Shown: positions 11,778-22,864 of the stretch, one piece after another
How the letters are laid out: each line of letters begins with the position of its first letter
Position numbering within the stretch: position 1 is the stretch's first letter
Assembly (NCBI GenBank): GCA_026075535.2
Contig: AP026549.1
Coordinates: 620,001 to 684,000, forward strand
DNA length: 64,000 bases
Direction of reading: 5' to 3'
DNA from: Tricholoma matsutake
Taxonomy: Eukaryota > Basidiomycota > Agaricomycetes > Agaricales > Tricholomataceae
The notes under the pieces: generated by a model
What the model was told of the DNA's origin: nothing
The model's input: only the letters and a program-made list of their open reading frames with translations
Database searches by the model: none
Program-made: the position numbers and the translations under genes

Positions 11778-12910
11778 CGAAACCCTCCATCTAACCTTAC
11801 CCCTTCGCTAATGTATAATATTGCACCTTCAACAGTTTCTTCAACACCATCCAAGGGTGTTTACCAAATTAACAACTTATCCACAATGGCCAAAGATCGT
11901 ATCGCACAACTCAAACAAGAGATATATGCTTTGCAAAGTGGTAGACCTTTTATGCAAACTGATTTGAATGTGCCAGCGGCTCCTACCTCATGGCCCTCGA
12001 TCCCTGCGATGGTCAAACAATTTGTCCCACAACCACCGGCACCATCAATATTGTCCACAGCGACCAACCCACCGACTTCAAATATGGCACCATCTTTGAT
12101 CTCCGAGTGATCATTGCAACCAGTAATACATCCCTACAACGGCGCTAAAGAAAACTCGTACCTACCTCCTCACAAACGTAACTTCACATTGATAGGCAAA
12201 GCAAAAGACGGCCCATCATACCATACCCAAGCTCCCATTAAAAAGGAAAAAATCACCAAAAACATATTCACTTGATCGATGAAAACACCGATTATCACTC
12301 TAAGCCCCAAAGAATTACTTTTGCTATTGCCCAAAGTTCATGTGAAATGGAAAGAACAGGTCACTGCGCGTTGTACCCAACAACCCGAAGGAAATAACGC
12401 TACGAATCTCCTTCACGATGACATATTCATAATTGATGACCCTTATGAAACCTATATTAGCAGTCTTCACCCTGGAGAAATACCCAAACCTTTTATTACA
12501 GCGAAGGAATCACATTCTATTAGATCAGTTATTATGAACGTCAACAGAAGAAATCCAGTCAAAAGTGTAGTCGACCCAGGTTCATCAATCATCGCAATGT
12601 CGGAAGAAGTCTGTCACGAACTCGGTCTTGCATACGATCCTTCGATACACATCCCTCTGCAATTGGATAATGGTGGTATTGACCAGAGTCTAGGTTTGGC
12701 ATGAAATGTACCTTGCAAAGTTGGTAGCATCACTCTCTATATGCAGATACACATCATCCGCAATCCAGCATACTATATTCTGCTCGGACAACCATTCGAT
12801 GTTCTCACAGAGAGTACGGTCAAGAATTATTGAAAAGAAGCACAGACAATAACTATATTTGATCCGAACTCGACATGATCCTGCGCTATTCTGACTATTC
12901 CCCGATCTAA
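11778..12910 (+). pseudogene. Linker and aspartic protease of element A
   Basis: Same frame as gag, interrupted by further TGA codons at about 12108, 12273, 12702 and 12834. A leucine/alanine coil (MAKDRIAQLKQEIYALQSGR) opens the linker, followed by a Pro-rich stretch. The segment MKTPIITLSPKELL and the protease motif VVDPGSSIIAMS (near 12570) are conserved in element B (MKTPIITLTSEELL, VIDPGSLIIAM). The D-P-G-S/T box replaces the usual D-S-G-A/T, as in gypsy elements of this branch. I recall similar fungal retroelement regions being labelled DUF4100, but could not check. Confidence 0.75.
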
Positions 12911-15040
12911 TTGACGAAGAAGAGTAGTTCACAAGGATTTTTGCAACTAGAGGATAAAATCTCAGAGAATAACCAGTGTGCCCTCATTATTTCTTTTGAC
13001 CATTCTAATTGCTCTATAACTATTGAGTACACTGCGATTATTCCTGATATTGAATCCTTGAACTCTTCGAACCCTATTTCCTTTTCTTCGATCCTTGCGA
13101 ATTTATATTTAATGGCTAGTTGCCAGTATGCAACATATTTATCAGGCCCCACGGCCACCTCTATGCACGACTTCACTATCATGTCCCCTCCCCACATCTC
13201 ATCAACCAACTCTATATACCCAACCTTTGCAGCATTGAAGAAGAAATACAAACCAGTTGCACGGAAAGTTTGGCCAGTTATTACTGAACTACCCGATCGA
13301 TTTTGCATCATTCGAACAATCACTGGCGACCCCCTCGAGCAAATGCCAAAACTCAATCCTCAACCCCCATCATTCGTCCCTTCTACCCGATATACACTTG
13401 AACGCAAAGCTATTATCAACAAAAACCATTCCAGCAATTTTCTATGGCCAGAAGAACGAAAGCTTATGCACGATTTTATTCGAAATCACGAAACAGGTTT
13501 CGCATGGACCAAACAAGAACAAGGAAGCTTCCGCCCCAACTTCTTTCCTCCTATAGAATTCCCTGTTATTCCTCACACTCCATGGGTTGAACATAATATC
13601 CCTATACCCCCTGGGCTGTATGAACAGATCTGCAGGATGCTAAAAAAGAAGATAGAAGCAGGAGTATACGAGTCATTGAACTCATTGTATCGGTCGCAAT
13701 GGTTTTGTGTTGCGAAGAAAGATGCGAAATCACTTCGAATTGTTCACAGTCTCGAGCCTCTTAATCGAGTAACGATACAGCACTCTGGCGTCATCCCGAT
13801 CCCAGAGCATCTAGCCGAACAATTTGGTGGACGTGCTTGCAGTGGAATGTTGGACTTATATGTCGCATTCGATGAAAGGAAAGTCGGAGAATCATCTCGA
13901 GATCTAATGACGTTTCAGATGCCTTTCAGAGTGCTTCGAATCGTCACTCTACCAATGGGTTGGATGAACTCAGTCCCAATCTTACACAACAATGTAATGT
14001 TTATCCTACAACCTGAAATCCCTCATATCACCATCCCTTACATCGACGACACACCAGTTAAGGGTCCAAAATCAGAATATCAAACTATCGGAGGATCTTA
14101 TGAGATGATCGCCGATAATCCAGGCATTTGACGTTTCATTTGGGAACATTTCAGGAATCTAAATCGTATAGTCCAATGCATGAAGTATTGCGGAGGAACC
14201 TTTTCGGGTCCGAAACTTTACCTTTGCATTTCTGAAATAATCGTTCTAGGTCATCGATGCAATATCAAAGGTCGTATGGCTGATCCCACTCGCATCGCAG
14301 CAGTTAGCAAGTGGGGGCCTTGTCGAAGTCTTACCAAAGTCAAGGCATTTCTAGGAACCATTGGAGTTTGTTGTATCTTTATTTGGAACTTTGCTCAACA
14401 TGCTACAGCTCTAATACACCTTATGCAAAAAGATGTCCCTTTCGATTTTGGACCAACACAAATTGCAGCACAGGAAGACCTGAAGCAAGCATTGATCAAT
14501 TCCCCAGCAATTCGCACTATTGACTATTCATCCAACGCCCCAGTTATCCTATCTGTCAATACCTCGTACATCACTATTGACTTCTTTCTTGCACAATGCA
14601 ATCCCAACAACCTTCAAAAGCTATATTACAGTCGATTCAGATTGATCACGCTTAACAACTGTGAATCCTGGTTTTCACAAGCGAAACTCGAACTCTATGG
14701 TCTATATCGTGCTCTTGGAGCACTTCAATTGTACCTAATAGGGGTCCGGAACCTCATCATCGAAGTCGATGCAAGGTATATCAAAGGCATGCTCTCAAAC
14801 CCTGATATCGCACCTAGCGCTAGCATAAATTGATGGATCGTCTCAATCCTTACTTTTCATTTCATGTTGGTTCATGTCGCAGGTACACATCATGGTCCAG
14901 ACGGACTTTCAAGACGTCCTCCACAAGATGAAGATGATCAGTTTGATAATGAAAATGATTTCGGAGACTGGATCAAACATCTTCACGGTTTTGTACACCA
15001 AATCAATCCCGTTACAACTCGACCTTTCACTTCCTATTGA
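12911..15040 (+). pseudogene. Reverse transcriptase and RNase H of element A
   Basis: A frameshift near 12910-12940 separates this from protease; in element B the two are in one frame. RT is open from 12911 to 14131 (406 codons), with SQWFCVAKKDAKSLRIVHSL, LNRVTIQHSGVIP, LPMGWMNSVPI and an intact catalytic YIDD at 14039-14050. TGA at 14129-14131 then stands where B has Gln. The frame continues through MKYCGGTFSGPKLYL, KVKAFLGTIG and the RNase H region (YGLYRALGALQLYL, VEVDARYIKGML). A TGA at 14831 replaces Arg in N-R-WIVSIL, and the C-terminal tether reads HHGPDGLSRRP. The D/N change in VILSVNTSY (B: LLVDTSH) may hit an RNase H metal ligand. Confidence 0.85.
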
Positions 15041-16437
15041 GTTTTGACACTCTCCCTCTCTTCAGATCTCAGTAAGGGGGAGGATCAGACCTACGATGAT
15101 GTCCCATGAATGAACAATGCCAAAAAAGGAAGACGAAAGATTAATTTGTGTTTGAAAATGGTTAGAGTATTTGGTACGACCTCCAGATTTATCAGATTCT
15201 GAATATGCTACCTTCATTCAATATTGCACCAATTTCTTCTTAGACTGTGGCAAACTTTGGAGGAAAGACTCACATGGAGCTCACAAAATTGTTCCAATTT
15301 CCGAACTTCATCTCGAAGTCATTCGTGCAGCTCATGACAATATTGGACACAAAATGGTCTTTGCAATGAAAGCTGTTATTTCCCTATGATTTTGGTGGCC
15401 TAACATGAAAGCAGACATCACTTGGTATATTCGCACTTGCCACTTATGCCAGGTACAACAAACTCGAAATCTCCTTATTCCACCTACCGTCGCCACACCC
15501 GCACCTTTATTCAGCAAAGTCTACATTGATACCATATCCTGAGTGGCAAAACCTTTGACAAGAAAATGCGATGACCCTTGGGGACTGGATCTTCGAAGAT
15601 ATCATTTGTAGATGGGGTTTGCTATACGAAATCGTGAGCGATAATGGATCAGCATTCATCGCAGCATTGGAGTACCTTTCAAAACGATATCATATTAACC
15701 ACATTCGAATTAGCGGCTACAACTCTCGTGCAAATGGAATCATCGAACAAGCTCATTTCGATATTCGACAATCATTATTCAAAGCAGTCAATGGAGATCA
15801 GAGCAAATGGTCAGCTGGAGCACACTCAGTGTTCTGGGCAGAACGAGTTATGGTTTGTAGATGCATGGGTTGCTCTCATTACTTTGCAATTACAGGATCA
15901 CACCCCCTAATCCCGCTCGACATTTCCGAAGCAACATACTTGCAACCCCCACCCGATTCTATCTTATCAACAACCAATCTCATCGCTTGAAGAGCGATCG
16001 CCCTACAGAAATGCTCAGTCGACCTCAAAATTCTATATTCGAAAGTCTATACTGCTCGACTTGAAGCCACGAAATGTTTCGAAGTCGTTCACAAACGAAT
16101 GATGCACGACTACAACTTCGAAAAAGGCGACCTAGTCCTACTTCGCAACATGCAAATCGAGAAATCCCTCAATCGCAAGATGCGACCTCGATATTTAGGC
16201 CCACTGATCATCATCAATCAAAACTATGGAGGAGCTTACATCATCTGCAAACTCAATGGATCAGTATTTCATTGACCAGTTGCAGCTTTCCGACTCCTTC
16301 CCTATTTTGCACAAAAAGCAATTCCCCTACTGCTGAACTTCCTCGATATCAGCTCCGAAAGACTCGAAAAACTTCGAAACACATTGAATGTTGACGAAGA
16401 TATTCCCGAAGACCCTCTGGAATTCAAAGACAAATAA
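15041..16437 (+). pseudogene. Integrase of element A (internal deletion)
   Basis: The zinc-binding domain (HLEVIRAAHDNIGHKM, CHLCQ) runs from about 15170 to 15460. The first catalytic Asp is in KVYIDTI near 15525. Compared with element B, about 60 bp that follow it (from MPPSARFKY to LLLT) are deleted. The core resumes with MTLGDWIFEDII, SDNGSAFI (second Asp) and a preserved Glu in GIIEQAHFD. The C-terminal part has KGDLVLLRN and RYLGPLIII, and ends at TAA 16435-16437. Stops are TGA at 15387, 15988 and 16273, at positions where B or the recalled family has Arg. No chromodomain follows, unlike element C. Confidence 0.85.
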
Positions 16438-16490
16438 TTATCCCCTTTCTTTGTTTGCGATCGCTTTCCTATGACCTCGATTTCTTTTAG

Positions 16491-16586
16491 TGTACAATAC
16501 AAGTCGCGATATTGCACTATAGCGTGGTCATGCAAACTCCAAAAGGGTTTTTTGGCCATGATGATTTACTGAGCCTTTCCCTTATT
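16491..16586. promoter_or_regulatory. Conserved block between convergent pol and accessory gene (A)
   Basis: From TGTACA to CCCTTATT this roughly 95-bp segment matches the reverse complement of 57430-57520 in element B with about ten differences and one gap. It includes an unbroken shared core ending GGCCATGATGATTTACTGAG. Neighbouring coding sequence of the two copies is visibly more diverged. It lies between the pol stop and the accessory gene stop, so a shared termination or RNA-processing role is plausible. Confidence 0.6.
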
Positions 16587-16689
16587 CTCTTCATTCTCTT
16601 TCTTCTACTCTTATTCACTACTCTTTGAGATTCACAAGATTTGGATTGAAAAGAAAAAGAAAAAATACAAAAATACAACAAAGTCCTTT

Positions 16690-18031
16690 TTATTCCTCCA
16701 TCATAACTTCTAAAAGTTCTATCTCCCTACCCAGAACCTCCATCTCCACCTTCTTCTGCACCAATTTAGTGGCAAGGATCTTCCGTTGAACGACCCATTT
16801 GTTGCTAATGACCTCAATATTGTCATTCAACGATACCTCTTTTGCTTTCCCTTTCCCTTTTGACTGCTTTTTGTGCTTCGATTTTGGCGTCGACAGTTTT
16901 GATGGTCCCACAACCGCCTCCTCTGACTCGACTGGCCAGACAACTCGAATGCAAAGAGCTACAATAATCCAATCAGAAAAATTTGAAAAAAGTCACGTAG
17001 TCGAACAAGAAACACACCTGGTTTCGGCTGCAAAACATCTTTCGCAGCCCCGAATTTCCTCGCCTCACCTTTTCAAAACCCTTTCCTTGACACCCATCCC
17101 AATAGCACCCCTGCGCTGCCTGAGTGCTCTACGTGCACTTCGGGGCTCCCTCCTTGACAATGCACAATGGCTGGGATATCATCCTAGCACATCAATCACA
17201 CTGCGAAATGATTAGCACACCGAAAAACCCATTGAAAACAAAATGAATACTCAATGGACCTTCAAAGTTGAGCAGTCCGCTTGTTGCGAACTTTACTCGC
17301 TTGGACTCCATGGAGTCCTCGACTTCGTCCTCCCCATCTTCGCCTCCCTCGATCTCCACTACCTTTCGTTTTGTCACCTGCACAATGGGTAGCTCTTCCT
17401 CTTCCTCCTCCTCATCCTCTTCCTCAACCCCTGCTTCTGCCTCCTCGATCAATTTAGCTTCGGCCGCTAGTTGCTCATTCTGTCGCAACAACTCAGCCTT
17501 CGAGAGTGTCTTCACATGAAACTCACCTAGCGCTGTTTTGTGAGCCTCAAGAAGAAGGACCTTGCAATGGTCCAGTCTCGCCCTTTTAGCAGCAGCTGCT
17601 GCCTCCTGAGCTAGCTCCTCCTTCTCCCGAATCCACCTCACCTCTTCCTTGGCCTCAGCCCATGCTTTCGCCTCAGCAGCTTCTCGATCTTCATGTTCCA
17701 CTTCTTCACGCAACTCCGAAAACAACAGCTCGGCACCCCATGAAAGCCATTCGTGCTGGGCCAATGGCTGGTACAGCTCGAAAACTTCATCAACGACCTT
17801 TTGAATGGCTGGATCGCACTCTTTGCCCAGATTGTCAGTGAGCTCATCATATTCAGCCTAAGACCAAATGTTTTAAGCCAACCATACGACGAAATGAATG
17901 CAGGAACATACCATCCTGTCGCAAAAACCCTTCCCCCACACTTCAAAGTCCAAATCTTCGGTGGCATTGCACTCAGGCATCGATTTGGCGTACTCGAAGA
18001 TGTCGGTATTGAGTTCGGCGAGGAGAGACAT
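16690..18031 (-). pseudogene. Antisense accessory gene of element A (coiled-coil, Cys-cluster protein)
   Basis: Four exons inferred on the reverse strand: 18031-17912 (120 nt), 17857-17255, 17200-17018 and 16958-16690. The separating introns are 54, 54 and 59 bp. Exon 1 starts MSLLAELN and contains YAKSMPEC and WGKGFC. Exon 2 is a long Ala/Glu/Lys coiled coil, then an acidic run and KFATSGLLNFEGP. Exon 3 is a Cys cluster in which this copy has two stops (C-D-stop-C, C-T-stop-S) and has lost one Cys. Exon 4 has a lysine-rich tract (SKGKGKAKEV) and a C-terminal coil. Intron 2 keeps a GCTAATC branch site and CAG, but its donor reads TTGAGT where B has GTAAGT. The exon 3/4 phase does not close here. 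Function unknown; a nuclear nucleic-acid-binding regulator is a guess from the Cys cluster and basic tract. Confidence 0.8.
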
Positions 18032-18167
18032 AACGAAAAGTAACTATCGAGAGTTAAGAGGTTGAGAAAGGAGAGCGAGAAGTTTTCGAGTTTGTTTACA
18101 GCTTCAACACAATCACACATTTCACACATGACTCCGATCGGCTGACTGGGACAGTCAGGATTTCAGT
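18032..18167 (-). promoter_or_regulatory. Upstream region of accessory gene (A)
   Basis: 147 bp separate the start codon from the 3' LTR, against 146 bp in B. Both carry the palindrome CTGACT-GTCCC-AGTCAG (here 18142-18158) and a pyrimidine-rich leader just before ATG. This is the only place a promoter could lie unless the LTR itself fires antisense. Confidence 0.5.
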
Positions 18168-18178
18168 AAGGGGGAGGA
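18168..18178 (+). other. Polypurine tract of element A
   Basis: AAGGGGGAGGA abuts the first base of the 3' LTR. Element B has the equivalent tract at 55383-55394 on the reverse strand. Confidence 0.85.
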
Positions 18179-19327
18179 TGATAGGTCCACTGTGCACTCT
18201 AAACTCTGGGACCATATCCAGAGGCATCAAAACATCAAAACACACGCTTCCAACCCCTACGAACCCCGTGACACCGCTCCGAAACTATTTCGATCAACTT
18301 CGAATGACTTTGAATGATCTTGAATGACTTTGAATGATTTTGAATGACTTTGAATGATATTGCAGCACTTCAAATGCCTTCGGCCGCTGTACACCAATCG
18401 CACCGCCATTTGGATACATGCAGCACACCTGGTAAGAGTTAGTGCATCGCATATCGAGCACCACCGGACACAAGGAGATACAATGACAGGATTTTAGGAC
18501 GCGATTGTGGCGCTTTGACACCTTGATGATATATTAGATCAATGGGGACAGGTACCAGTGATAAATCATGTCTCTAGACATTTCCCTTCTTATCATCTTT
18601 CATTTATTCTATGATTTGCAAAGATTCTCTATTGTTTTATATCTTGCCTCATGTATTCCTCATGTTTTATTTCCTTTTAGTATCACTTGTCCCAAACATA
18701 TATAGCCTTGTACTAGCTACTTAAAAAAAAAGAATACATCGTCCTCTCACACCAATCGTCTGATTTAAGAGCTATTCTCTTGAGTCCAAGCATCTCAACT
18801 TAGTCTCGAAATTCAGTGTTTTATGCCGAATTTCCTCGAACTCCTCATACTAGCTTCTCGAAACTATTGCATATTGTCTATCCTCTCTAGACACCTTTCT
18901 ATGTCCTCATAGTCTATCCTCAGTCACTGTCAAAGGCGTCTTTGTCTTCTATAAAGGCCTTTGAACTTCTTCACACTTCATTGCACCTCTTTGCACCTCA
19001 TCGCATCTCTTTGAATACTCATTGAACTTCATTAAATTTCCCTCAAACATTATCACAGCACTTTGTACACCCTTGATTATTATCAAACTTCTCTTGAACA
19101 TCATCGCAGCACTTCAAATACTTTTGAGCCTCATCGAACCTCATTGCACCTCTTCGAACTTCATTGCACCTCATTGCACCTTATTGCACACCCTTTAGAG
19201 TTGTTTTCATACCCCTGGTTTACAGCGGTGATATTTAGTACCACCTTGCAACCTTCCTCTAACTAGCATTATACCATTCGAGCCCTTATTGTGGGTTTTG
19301 TTTGGGTTTCCTGGTCCAGTATCATCA
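18179..19327 (+). repeat. 3' LTR of element A
   Basis: TGATAGGTCCAC...AGTATCATCA, 1149 bp, aligned end to end with 9350-10467. Followed by CTCA (diverged target duplicate) and then element C integrase. Confidence 0.95.
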
Positions 19328-20449
19328 CTCAGGCTCAAGGGTACAATGCAATATTTGTAGTATATGACCGCTTCACAAAGGAGGTCCATATTATTCCTAC
19401 TACTATGCAAACCTCATCATTGGGCTTGGTGCACCTCTATCTAAATCAGGTATGGCAGTTACATGGATTACCTGATACCGTTATCTCTGATCATGGACCA
19501 CAATTTGCTGCAGTGTTTATGTGAGAACTAAATAACATATTGGGAATTCAAAGCAAATTATCTACAGCATATCACCCACAGACTGATGGGCAGACAGAGA
19601 AAATGAATCAGGAGTTGGAGCAGTACCTATGTATGTTTGTCAACTACTGACAGACCGACTGGCCCAAATGGCTGGTGATTGCCAGACTTTCCCACAATAA
19701 TAAATTCCATTCAGCTACGCGTATGTCACCCTTTTTTGCAAATTATGGGTATCATCCTTGTATGGGAGTAGAACCCAGAAGGGAGGTCAAAGTACAGTTG
19801 GTAGAAGATTTTGTATCTAAGATGCAAAAGGTACAAGAGGAAGCGGAGGCAGCATTGAAGAAACCATGTGATGACATGATGCAACATGCAGATTGTACTC
19901 GACGCACGCTCCAGAGTACAAAGTTGGTGACTTGGTATGGCTAAGTACCAAGAACCTAAATATTCCATGACCTTCAAGGAAACTTATGGAGAAACAAGTT
20001 GGCCCATACACAATCTCTAAAGTGATCTCACCTTATGCGGTAGTGCTAAAGTTACCTGATCATTTAAGATTGATCCCGAGATTAATGTATCCCACCTACG
20101 CCCTTACCGTCCGCCCACTATTCCTGGCCAACAAACTACTCCACAACCTCCGATAATAGTAGAAGGTGCTCCAGAATACATAGTTGAAGAAATTCTAGAC
20201 TCATGTCTTTGACGGAACAAATTGGAGTTCTTAATAAAGTAGAAAAACTATACCGACAAAAATAATTTGTGGAAGCCTGAAGAGAATTGTAAGCGAGCAT
20301 GTAACATGATCGCCCAATTGTTTAAACATAATCTGAATGCTCTGCATTGCATTGTGAGAATGGTGTATGAGGGGATGAGATTCCAGCCTTACCAAAATTT
20401 CACAGAGGGGACAGATGCAATATTTTCTCACCTGGAAGTCGAGGCATAA
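19328..20449 (+). pseudogene. Integrase core and chromodomain of element C
   Basis: Continues the integrase cut at 9349. QAQGYNAIFVVYDRFTK follows the first Asp region. VISDHGPQF gives the second catalytic Asp and [19 protein letters not shown] the Glu, so the D-D-E set is present. Stops interrupt at 19522 and about 19648. A GPYTIS-type integrase tail follows in shifted frames. From about 20165 a chromodomain reads EYIVEEILDS, then TGA where Arg is expected, RNKLEFLIK, then TAG where Trp is expected, and KNYTDKNNLWKPEEN. A chromodomain would direct integration to modified histones. It places element C among the chromoviruses, the group of fungal Tf1 and marY1 as I recall. Confidence 0.88.
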
Positions 20450-20460
20450 AAGGGGGGTAA
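20448..20460 (+). other. Polypurine tract of element C
   Basis: AAAAGGGGGGTAA lies directly before the TGTTAGG start of the LTR and overlaps the end of the pol frame. Confidence 0.75.
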
Positions 20461-20861
20461 TGTTAGGAAACAGCCCCATTACCTAATAAAATTTCATTTT
20501 ATTTTATTATGTCAAATTATGCTACATGATGCCAAATGATGCTACACTTTGATAGTGTGAGAATTTTATTTTGCACGCATCACTATGTATGCACATGTAC
20601 GAGTGCATCAGTAACAACAATGTACAATATATGTAACATAGTATATAAACCCTAAATATACACCTAGGGGACCCTAGTTGTGTTCTCTTAGGTATTCCAG
20701 CTACACTTGTGGTGTGAATGGCCTATCTCAACAAACTCATCTATAAATAACCACTTGCATCAAAACCATCAATTCCCCCATCACGCACGCGGATCCCGCC
20801 GCCTTCTTGTAGAGAGAACCCACATGGTCTTAGCTAGCAGATAGTGGGTGTTGCCCTAACA
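20461..20861 (+). repeat. 3' LTR of element C
   Basis: 401 bp, TGTTAGG...CCCTAACA, giving a 7-bp terminal inverted repeat. Right end repeated at 1-68. A TATATAAACC box occurs near 20642. No 5' LTR of C is visible next to its gag. Confidence 0.88.
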
Positions 20862-22271
20862 CACAGCCACTGGCGACAACACAACCACCCACAGTGCACA
20901 GGCCACTCACCAATGCCAGATATACCAGTGTCTGCATTACACTACACACATTGCTGACACCACACTCATCACTGGCAACATTCCCATATACCCCTGGCAC
21001 CATACAACCCCCAGCACCATACAACCACTGCCACAGCCACTGGCAAGCATGAGAACAACAAACTGGCAACACACACCAGTGATACACATTCCACCAACCT
21101 CACCCTACACTATCACTCATCTATTAACATGCACCCACTTCCCCATCACTCACACAGCCACCACTGGTGACATACACATCATTCCCATGGTGCTGGCACA
21201 GTCACTGGCTACAACAACAACAACATGCTGGTGACACATACACTGACAACTTCACTCCTTATCCTATCACCCTCTATCCACATCCATCAGTGCTTACATT
21301 ACCTTAATGATGCAGTACCTTCCTAAGATATGACTATGCCTGATGCGGCCTTCCTAAATCACATGTGATGCCTGATGCAGCCTGTAACTTACATGGTCGA
21401 TCTTTCTTATATATTGCTTACATTTTATTTTCCTTACCTTCATTCCTACTTCCATGCAGTGAAGGTATAGTCATTTCCTATCTTCTTATTTCTGTAGTAG
21501 CTTATGGTTCCTACTTCCATGCAACAAATATAATTTGATCCTGCAACTTTAAGTCTAGTGTAGGCTGCCAAACACGGCATCCTTCCACTTTTTTGTTAAA
21601 GCTTAAGACGAATTCCACTACTGTATAACACTAGTCAGCAACTCAAGTCAACTGTCTGCAACACACTTATAAGACAGGTTCAATAATAGTAATGGGTATT
21701 GCACTTTATCCAAATCAATCTAGTATCTAGTTTCCGAGACAGTAGGATTTCACTTTTGTTTGTTCCTGTTGTGCCAGGAAACCGCGAGGCATGAAAGTAG
21801 GTGTCCACTATATCGCATCTGCATTACCCTCTATGCCTGATTCCAGAAATTGAAGTAATAGCTATAGTACGAAGCAAGATATGAAGTAAACAAATTTCAG
21901 TCATAATATCTACAATCTAACAAGTATAGTAACAAGTTTGTTGGACTATGTAGCAAGTGTTTCATCACAGTATTCAACATTTTTTTTGACACTGACAACT
22001 TTCTTCACCTCACGAGCCAACCCTGTCTTGACAACCTTCTACCCTCACCCCACTCCTCACCAGGAGTACGAGAAGAAGTTTACAGAATTCCAGCCAACCC
22101 ACCAAATTTGAGACACAACCAGCCACACAACAAAAGCGCCAGCATACCTGCTGATCACTGCCACTGTCACCACCTACCACTGATACTGACTTGTCTGCTG
22201 ACAAAAGTATGCCCACCACCTACATCCACCAGCACAACCACCAGGCTACGTCACCTGCCACCCAAACCAAA
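20862..22271. other. C/A-rich non-coding stretch
   Basis: About 400 bp of CCAC/ACACA-rich sequence directly follows the LTR and gives way to ordinary AT-richer DNA. I see no protein domain, terminal repeat or RNA gene. It may be decayed transposon DNA. Confidence 0.4.
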
Positions 22272-22560
22272 ATGTCACCCAACATGCAACCCCTCACCAA
22301 AGTGAAGGTCACAAAACTGAAGGACTGACCACTGGCAAAATCACCCCTCTCATTATGCAATCATGGACCCTTGCATGCAAATGCTACAAGAAGCACAGTG
22401 GGAAGACCAATACTGAGATTGTCAGCTATGTTGCCATGGGTATGTTTGAACTGTGCCTTGTGGTGTGGTACCAAGCTGATCAAACTGGCATCAATGCCCT
22501 CTCCCTGCATGGGTACCTCACAGAACTCTCCTGGAGAAAAACTTGGCCCATGATGTAAGG
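22272..22560 (+). pseudogene. Retroelement gag-like fragment
   Basis: The conserved part reads GKITPLIMQSWTLACKCY, EIVSYVA, VVWYQADQTGINALSLHGYL and TELSW. I recall this pattern (TPL-QSW-ACKRY...WYQADQ.RI.ALS...YL.EL) from capsid-like proteins of Agaricomycete retroelements. The frame from the ATG at 22272 needs one shift near 22325 to join it, and the C-terminus is lost at the border of the next element. No knuckle or pol follows, so this is an orphan piece. Confidence 0.55.
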
Positions 22561-22864
22561 TACTAGGGGATGCCCCATGTGTTTTTCCTATTTTTTACAT
22601 TTGTCCTATATTTTTCCTCACTTCATTTCCTTCAATTCTGCATTTTCTATGATTTTTCCTTATTTTAATACTAATTTTCCTTTCTATCACATTTGTGCAT
22701 GTTGACAGTTTTATATTTAGAGGTGGAGCACCCCTTCCAACATCTATGCCTTGGTATGATGTCATTTGGTGGCCTTGATCTGCCTATCTCTGCCTTTCCT
22801 ATTTTTAGATTATTATTTGATTTTTGCAGTCTTCACATATACTGGGCATTGGCGAGGATTCCCC
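22561..22864. other. No gene recognised
   Basis: T-rich sequence between the gag fragment and the left inverted repeat of the next transposon. Nothing else seen. Confidence 0.4.

Larger units (their letters stand above)
9350..19327 (+). mobile_element. Ty3/gypsy element A with antisense accessory gene
   Basis: Full-length LTR retrotransposon nested in the integrase of element C. It has LTRs at both ends, a TGG-type primer site, gag-protease-RT-RNase H-integrase on the forward strand, an antisense accessory gene, and a polypurine tract before the 3' LTR. The 4-bp flanks are CCAA (9346-9349) and CTCA (19328-19331). Removing the element and one flank gives GLPKAQGYN in frame with the integrase of C, so the duplication is real but diverged. 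The RT belongs to a gypsy branch with PYIDD-PVKGP, which I recall as widespread in Agaricomycetes. No part of the coding strand is intact. Confidence 0.92.

Noticed and set aside
9345..19332. 5-bp target duplication for element A
   Set aside because: CCCAA versus CTCAG matches poorly and would break the integrase frame. A 4-bp duplication restores it and agrees with the other four insertions.
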